A stretch of DNA of 64,000 nt, from contig JAFEMH010000933.1 in NCBI GenBank assembly GCA_022495995.1, positions 124,001 through 188,000 on the forward strand, given 5' to 3'. Both the position numbers and the translations under genes were made by a program. This DNA comes from Adenophora triphylla var. japonica. Its lineage: Eukaryota > Streptophyta > Magnoliopsida > Asterales > Campanulaceae. Below, one piece after another: positions 57,680 through 64,000 of the stretch. A model generated the notes under the pieces. That model searched no databases, was not told where the DNA came from, and saw only the letters and a list, made by a program, of their open reading frames with translations. Position 1 is the stretch's first letter, and each line of letters starts with the position of its first letter.

Positions 57680-57860
57680 AATCGGGAGGGGGGAGAGGGG
57701 GGAGAGGGGGGAGGGGCTCCCGCGGGTACCAAATATCACAAATGTTTACAAACAAGTATAAAATAGTACCAATCAGCGTACCAAACTAAAAACCAAAATC
57801 AACGTACCAAATCTGGAGGCGGGAGGGGGAGGAGGGGATCGGGGCTCCCGCGGGTACCAA
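57680..57860 (+). repeat. Duplicated G-rich tracts with G-quadruplex potential
   Basis: Two copies of a GTACCAAATC...GGGGCTCCCGCGGGTACCAA segment occur (about 57675-57735 and 57805-57860). Each carries G runs, for example GGGAGGGGGGAGAGGGGGG. The first has at least four runs of four or more G. Confidence 0.7.
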
Positions 57861-57903
57861 ATATGAAAAATGTTATTACAAACAAGTCTAAAATAGTACG
57901 TAA

Positions 57904-59635
57904 TCAACTCGGGGGAAAATTGGGGGGAGGCTGAAAATTACCCTGGTCCATACGGGCCATCAACATCGCAAATTTTCTATCAGTCTCTGCCCGACGCCGA
58001 TCATTCTCCTTCTGCATATGCGCCTGAGCCTCCAAAGCCTCCACAAGCTTTGCCCTAGCCTCTGCAGCCTCGCGTCTCTCCTCAGCCAACTCAGCCTGCA
58101 GAGTGTCGACCCTCGGATCATGATACCTGGGCGGGAAAACATTTGGCCGACGGCCGGTAGACGTCGATGGGCATTGTCGCCCGTAATCCCCCATCCCTAA
58201 CACTCGGTCTCCTCTCTTTGGATGTCCATCCGAGGTGACCGAGGACCAAACAACAGGCACGAAGGGAACGAGCTGGCCGGGAGGCGTACCTTCGGGAACA
58301 ACGGCGGCTTGATATGTACTCTGTCAAAATAAAACAAACAATTATAATCATATACACAATGTAATATACATGAATAAATTTACATATTCAAAATCATGTC
58401 ATTTAATGATAGTTTACTTACAAAGGCATTAGCAGAGCGATCGTCAACCTATTGCGGAGGTTGATCGGGCGTTGTAGGAGTCCGAACATGGGTGCTAACG
58501 AAAACATCCAAAAAAACTGACATCCGGACCATGATCCCTTTCCTATAAATAAAATAAGCGAGATTATTATTTTGAAATTGTATAAATGCAACATACGTAC
58601 ATAAACCTATTTAAAAGCAAGCATACACTACTACATTTAAACTAACATACATACCATACAGTAGTGATGTTCGCCGACCCCGATCGTCCCCATCGTATGA
58701 CTTGTCGCCGACCCCGAGGAGCCTGCTCTATTTGCCTTAGCATGTTCGGTGATAGCTATCGCCCCATCCGACGCCCAATGTTCGCAAAAGCGAAGAAACA
58801 CCTCCTCAGTCATCCAAGGAGGTGTCAAGGGCTGTAATTTCGCCTCGAGCCGCTTAATATAATATTGCTTCTTCGTGTTACCTATAAAAAATATGAATAT
58901 CTCGTAAACATATAATGATGACATTATAAAATTAAAAGAGTATAATCATTGTTAATTAAACTAATTAAGGATAGATAAATATGTTACCAATATGATCCCG
59001 AAATAACTTCTGAGCCTGTTTCTTGAAAACATATCTAGCCGTCTCCTCGTCGATATCCCCCCTCCATGTAAATTTCCCCTACAACATATAATGATAACAT
59101 TACAAAACTAAAAGAGTATAATCATTATTAATTATAACATTTTAATAACAAACTAACATTTAAGTCTTAAATAAAAACCATTAACACATTACCTTAAACT
59201 CCTCCCAAGCATTCTCCCTCTCCTCCAGTGGCAATGATTTCCAGTTGGGCCAAAACTCTGACATGACCCGAGACCGCCAATACTTCCCAATCTTTGTCCC
59301 TGGGGTAGGGTATCCACCTACAAACCTGCCAAGTATATTTATACAATAACATTTTAACTTAAATAATGAATTATATATAAAACAAAAAGGAACCAACTTA
59401 TATCAAATTAATGAAGAGTTACTTACTGGTCATAAAGTGGCGATATCTGGACATATATCCTCCCCTCAGAATCGACAGGAGAAGGAGTATCGGCCCCAGA
59501 GGTGGAGCTGGCAGTACTAAGTAAAGGGTCCACATCATCACTACCGGCAACACCTGTACTGGATCGGGACGGTTGCGTCCCAGTAATAGATGTGTATAAC
59601 GGGCGGGTCTTCCTGCCAGCTCTACTAGTACTCAT
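57904..59635 (-). pseudogene. CACTA-2 TNPA-like gene (plant transposase, Ptta/En/Spm type)
   Basis: Exons on the minus strand: 59635-59423 (MSTSRAGRKTRPLYTSITGT, Ser/Thr-rich), 59340-59190 (KIGKYWRSRVMSEFWPNWKS), about 59080-58990 (GKFTWRGDIDEETARYVFKK), about 58885-58650 (NTKKQYYIKRLEAKLQPLTP), and 58330-57904 with a coiled coil (LQAELAEERREAAEARAKLV). This order fits the Transposase_24-type subterminal-binding protein. Splice borders were not all fixed, and one stop (about 58453) is present, so it may be inactive. Confidence 0.72.
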
Positions 59636-59654
59636 ATCTAAACTAAAACAATCG

Positions 59655-59940
59655 TTGACAAATTTTAATAATATAAAGCATTCACAATATATATAAAACT
59701 TTAAAGTTCTAATAATCTAAAGCATTCACAATACATATAAAACTTTAAACTATTAATAATAATATAAAGCATTCACAATACATATAAAACTTTAAAGTTC
59801 TAATAATCTAAAGCATTCACAATACATATAAAACTTTAAACTATTAATAATATAAAGCATTCACAATACATATAAAACTTTAAAGTTCTAATAATCTAAA
59901 ACATTCATAATACATATAAAACTTTAAACTATTATTAATC
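59655..59940. repeat. AT-rich tandem array between the CACTA-2 genes, ~100-bp period
   Basis: Alternating units TATAAAGCATTCACAATAYA + TATAAAACTTTAAA end with either GTTCTAATAATC or CTATTAATAAT, so two ~50-bp variants alternate and the full period is about 100 bp. About six half-units are present. Confidence 0.85.
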
Positions 59941-62900
59941 TTCGTCCCCATCATCATCACTGGACTCTGAATTACTACAAAACTCGAGTTCTTCATCTTC
60001 GTCTTCGGACTCTGGTGAATCAAATTCTGGTTCGACGTCCTCTTCCTCTTCTATGATTCATCAATATCAATGTGCGCGAGATGACCTGAACGAGGCGGAG
60101 GAGGTGGCAAATTCACTGGTAAGAAATCATCCTCGGGTTCATCAACATTTTGAGGAATATGAGTGACATCATCAAATGGATGATTAGCTGATGAAACGTT
60201 AGGTGGCACTGGCATTTCATCCTCTTGATAGGGTGTTTCTAATGATGACTCTGTAGTTGTCGACGAGGTAGGTTGTCAATCATGCTCCTAGCCTTGGTCA
60301 TCCAGAAAGCCCACCATCCGTCGGGTCGTAGACGAGGGTAGGGAGTCATGTATACCTGTTGTGCTTGAGATGCTAAGATAAAGATGTCGTCGCCATAATG
60401 TCTAGACGAGTCCTTTACATCGACGATGTCAAATATGGCGTGCTTCTTAACACCTCACACAGCATCTCGCCAATCACAATTGAACAAGACAACATTGTTT
60501 CCACCCAAATACTCCACCTCAACTACTTCTTTCAGGACGCCATAATAATCAAGGTTTCCTTTAAGCTTCACACCGCTATTCCACGTTAATTTAGAGCCCC
60601 CGTAAGCTTTGGTATGAAACACATAGCCATTCATGAAATAATCGTTGTATAAATTAACGTTCAAGTACGGAGTTGCTGTTAAACGTCTTAACCTAACAGC
60701 TTTGGCATCACCCGGATGTTCAGCTATCTATAAGACAATATGTAACCAATTTAATACAATTTTAAGATTGAATGTTTAAAAAAGTGTATAATATAAATTT
60801 GAATGAAACGAAATATTTACATATTTCCTTAGCCAGTTTGGAAATTCTCTGTCTGTCCTAGTTGCGATGAGTTCTTGAGATAAATTCTGAGCTAAATCTT
60901 CAAACATTCTGCAATAGGGTTAAACAAGGCATTTCATATGCAGGTAATTAAACATGCATAATTTAATCGATGAGGCGTAAACATAACATCAATGACTTAC
61001 TTGATATATTCCCCAACCTCGTCACAGTTAAGAAGAACATAGAGTGAGACCGCGGCAAACTCTTTAGCGGTTAACATACCCGTTTGCTGAGGAACCGACC
61101 AGGGGATGAAAATACAGAGATGTTTCCCTTAGACGGATAACCACCATCGTAATTGCGACCAACCCTAGTCAATCTCGTATCAACATCAGGAGGAAAATAT
61201 GTTCCGACAAAGGCAACAATCTCATCTATAATAACAGCCTCTGAAATTGAGGCCTCGACCATAGCCCTATTGCTCATCTTCCTTTTCAATTGGCCTAGAT
61301 ACCTAAAAGTCATTCGTAGATTAAAACATAAATAATGTTAAAGAAGGTATATTGTTAACGCTCAAATTATTTAGAAATAGAATAAATTCAATTACCTCTC
61401 AAATGGATACATCCATCTGTATTGAACTGGACCACCGACTCTAGCTTCGTATGCCAAGTGGACCGGTAAATGCTCCATAGAATCAAAGAATGAAGGAGGA
61501 AATATCTTCTCAAGTTTGCACAAAGTCACTACGATGCTCTCCTCAAGCTTTTTCATGTGATCAACACGCAAAGTGTGGTCGATGTTAACGCTTGGAAAAA
61601 CTCACTTAACTCGTTAACGCCACCCGTATATTTTCGTGCAAGAGACCCTTGAGAGCAATCGGAAGTAGTCTATCCAAGAAATGTGGCAACCGTGACTCTT
61701 CAAACCCTGCACTTTCCCCTCCTCTACATTGACACAGTTACCAATGTTAGACGCTTAACCATCTGGAAGCCTTAAATCCTTGAGCCATTTCAGGAGGAGG
61801 AGTTTGTTTTCCTTTGTAAGCACGTATTGAGCCATCGGTCTAACTGGTTTACCATTGATGTGTACCAAGTCTAAGGCCGGCCGCTTACAGATTTCCTTAA
61901 GGTCCATTCGAGCTTTTTCGTTGTCTTTAGTTGTTGCCTTGAAATCCATCAACGTGTTAAAAACATTATCGAATACATTCTTCTCAATGTGCATCACGTC
62001 AAGGTTATGTTGAATGAGATTTGTTTTCCAGTATGGCAGCTCCCAAAATATACTCCTCTTGGTCCAGTTATGGGAAGTCTCAAACCCTTGTATTTTGGTC
62101 TTCGAAAACTTTTTCCCCCACCGAGGATCGGGCAATCTAGATACCTTCTCATAGACCGTGTCACCACTTAAACGAATCGGGGACTCATCATGGTCAATCT
62201 TGTTCTTTTTAAACGCATTCTTCTGGGTCCTGAATGGGTGGTCCTCCGGAAGAAATTGTCTATGGCAATCGAACCAACATGGTTTTCCAAAGTGCGTGAG
62301 CGTGAAAGACTTTGTGTCACTCATACAATATGGACAGGCCAACTTCCCATGGGTGCTCCAACCCGATAACATCTCATATGCAGGGAAGTCATTAACTGTC
62401 CACATCAACGCAGCCTTCATGCTGAAATTCTCTAGCTTGAAAGCATCCCACGTTTCGACCCCATCCTCCCAAAGTTGTTTCAATTCGTCCATCAAAGGTC
62501 GGAGATAGACATCAATGTTCCTCCCGTGGTCAAGCTGGGGCCGGGGATGAATAACGACAAGAACATGTAGGGATCACTCATACATAACCAGGGCGGAAGA
62601 TTGTAGACAGTGGCTATAACCGCCCAACAAGAGTAAGATTTTGCCCCAGGACCAAACAGATTGAAACCATCAGAGCAGATGTATAACCGTATATTTCTTG
62701 CTTCAGACGCAAAGTCAAGATAAGTCTCATCAAAGTGTTTCCATGCCTCCCCATCACTTGGATGAATCAACACACCCTCTTCACTCAAACTTTCCTTATG
62801 CCAACGCATTGCTTCTGCAGTAGATTTAGACGCGTAGAGGCGTTGCAGTCTTGGAATCAACGGCATGTAACGCAACTGCTTATGTGGTTTGTTTTTCTTG

Positions 62901-63728
62901 TGTTTTGAACTACCCCTCCGATTTGGCTTATATCTACTTTGTCCGCAAATTGAACACTCTGTCTTCTGTGAATCTTTCTTGTAGAATAGCATGCAGTCAT
63001 TCTTACACGCATCATTCTTTTTATAACATAGCCCAATCTGCCCAAACAACTTCTTTGTCTCATAAAAGTTTGTAACCATCTTATTCTCTTTCGGCAACAT
63101 CCGCTTAATTGCTTTCATGATACGATTATAAGCAGACTGGCTAATATTGCAATCAGCCTTTATGTTAAGGAGCTCAGCCACAGCCTCCAACACACTGATC
63201 TTGCAACCTGGATAGACCTTCTCTTTTGCAGAGTCCATAGCATCAATAAATTTCTTGGCTGCAGGGGTTGGTTCTTGTTGTTGGTTCTCTGACCAATCGA
63301 ATTCAGGACCGGCTGCATCCCTAACCATATCTTCCATATTCAAAGTTGGTTCTTCATTGTCCTGAATAATAGGTTTCGGGTTCGGGAGGTACATGAATAT
63401 TCCTGGGGGGATTATTCGCAACATTTGTGCGCAATATCATTTGCTCACCATGACGAGTCCACCGTTTGTACCTAACTTCAAACCCGTTATGCAAAAGATG
63501 TTTCTGAGTATCGATCAAGCTTAGATACTTGACATTACAACACCTGGTGCATGGATACCTAATCTTACCATCATCATTCATGTGACTGGGATTTGATTTA
63601 GCAAATTCAATAAACCCCTTCAACCCTCTTATAAACTCAGGATTGATACTGCTATGATGATGCAACTTCCGCTTGTACATCCAACTACGATCATCGTTGA
63701 CAGACATCACTCCTGTATTGCAATCCAT
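59940..63728 (-). pseudogene. CACTA-2 TNP2-type transposase gene
   Basis: The minus-strand frames in order are: a transposase-associated domain (63704-63354: WMYKRKLHHHSSINPEFIRG, CTRCCN), then a long part with ICGQSRYKP, LRYMPLIPRLQRLYASK and SDGFNLFG (63424-62492), then MKAALMWTVNDFPAYEMLSG, CPYCMSDT and NLDVMHIEKNVFDN (62495-61755), all typical of TNP2 (PF02992). DUF4218 (RYLGQLKRKMSNRAMVEASI, about 61300) and DUF4216 (YYGVLKEVVEVEYLGG, 60660-60455) follow, then GWWAFW and an acidic tail (60060-59945). Frameshifts near 63400 and 62495, a stop in place of Tyr in LPDG-(Y)-ASN (61753), and others make it inactive. Confidence 0.9.
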
Positions 63729-64000
63729 ATATTATACGTACACTCAATTTAATCGACGGATGAAACAAAATTGGGATGTTAATAATTATTTGATTTCATA
63801 ATATATTAACAGTTTAGAAGTAATTAATGTATTACCATTCCCTAAATTTGAATTACAAACTTAAAAGCAACACAGATCTTCTTAAAATAAATTTAAAGCT
63901 TCTATCTCATATTTAACAATATATTAATAGATCTTTTTAAAAGTGTCTAGGAACTCGTTCCCGCTCCCGAACTCGAATCTCTACTCTTCCTCTGCCTCGG
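63729..64000 (-). other. Upstream part of CACTA-2, nothing definite
   Basis: AT-rich sequence precedes the transposase start. The last 60 bases are GC-richer with a short minus frame ending SSSGAGTSS, which may be an earlier exon cut by the window edge. Confidence 0.35.

Larger units (their letters stand above)
56921..64000 (-). mobile_element. CACTA (En/Spm) transposon CACTA-2, one end and both genes
   Basis: CACTACCAGAAAATAGG at 56921 is the 3' terminus in gene sense. TNPA-type and TNP2-type genes run on the minus strand. The element continues beyond 64000, so the target duplication cannot be checked. It inserted into the MULE transposase, after TCG. Confidence 0.87.

Overview
This is nuclear DNA of a flowering plant, most likely a eudicot. 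It is AT-rich, its two host genes have GT-AG introns, and most of it is nested plant transposons. The species cannot be named from the window. Only two host loci are convincing. The 5' half of a peptide:N-glycanase gene (PNG1, minus strand, exons between 7717 and 1815) runs off the left edge. A two-exon BAHD acyltransferase gene lies at 50290-53932 (plus).

Between 7.8 and 16.5 kb is a mosaic of small or broken elements: a Stowaway MITE, a Mutator-like element with a perfect 9-bp target duplication and possible captured sequence, a tRNA-type SINE with a long target duplication, a mini-Helitron, a Ty1/copia RNase H scrap, a Helitron-type RPA1-like pseudogene and a foldback element.

From 16.65 to 48.35 kb there is one old Ty3/gypsy retrotransposon of the Tat type (element A, minus strand, TSD ACAAA). 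It has dual RNase H domains and an extra antisense ORF with its own TATA box. Two solo LTRs of a second family (B1 and B2) sit in its gag-pol. B1 is itself split by a young 16-kb non-autonomous retrotransposon (element C, plus strand, TSD GTAAG). Element C has a reduced gag, no pol, four hairpin-forming tandem arrays and an antisense multi-exon plant mobile domain (PMD) gene. The order of insertion is therefore A, then B1 and B2, then C inside B1.

From 48.4 to 54.1 kb lie a Stowaway MITE, a second mini-Helitron, a long-inverted-repeat element, and the BAHD gene. Its single intron holds a Pack-MULE-like element carrying a fragment of an RTF2-type gene, plus a small Mutator-type MITE just before the splice acceptor.

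From 54.2 kb to the right edge is another nest: a CACTA terminus, then a MULE with a broken transposase, then a CACTA element (56921 to beyond 64000) with minus-strand TNP2 and TNPA-type genes.

The most interesting signal is a set of short palindromes (core ATGTCG-YG-CGACAT) repeated just upstream of the TATA boxes in the LTRs of two unrelated families, B and C. In some copies the flanking arms change on both sides together. At the same place solo LTR B1 carries a different palindrome (TGCACGGCCGTGCA). This looks like a modular, swappable promoter-proximal element.
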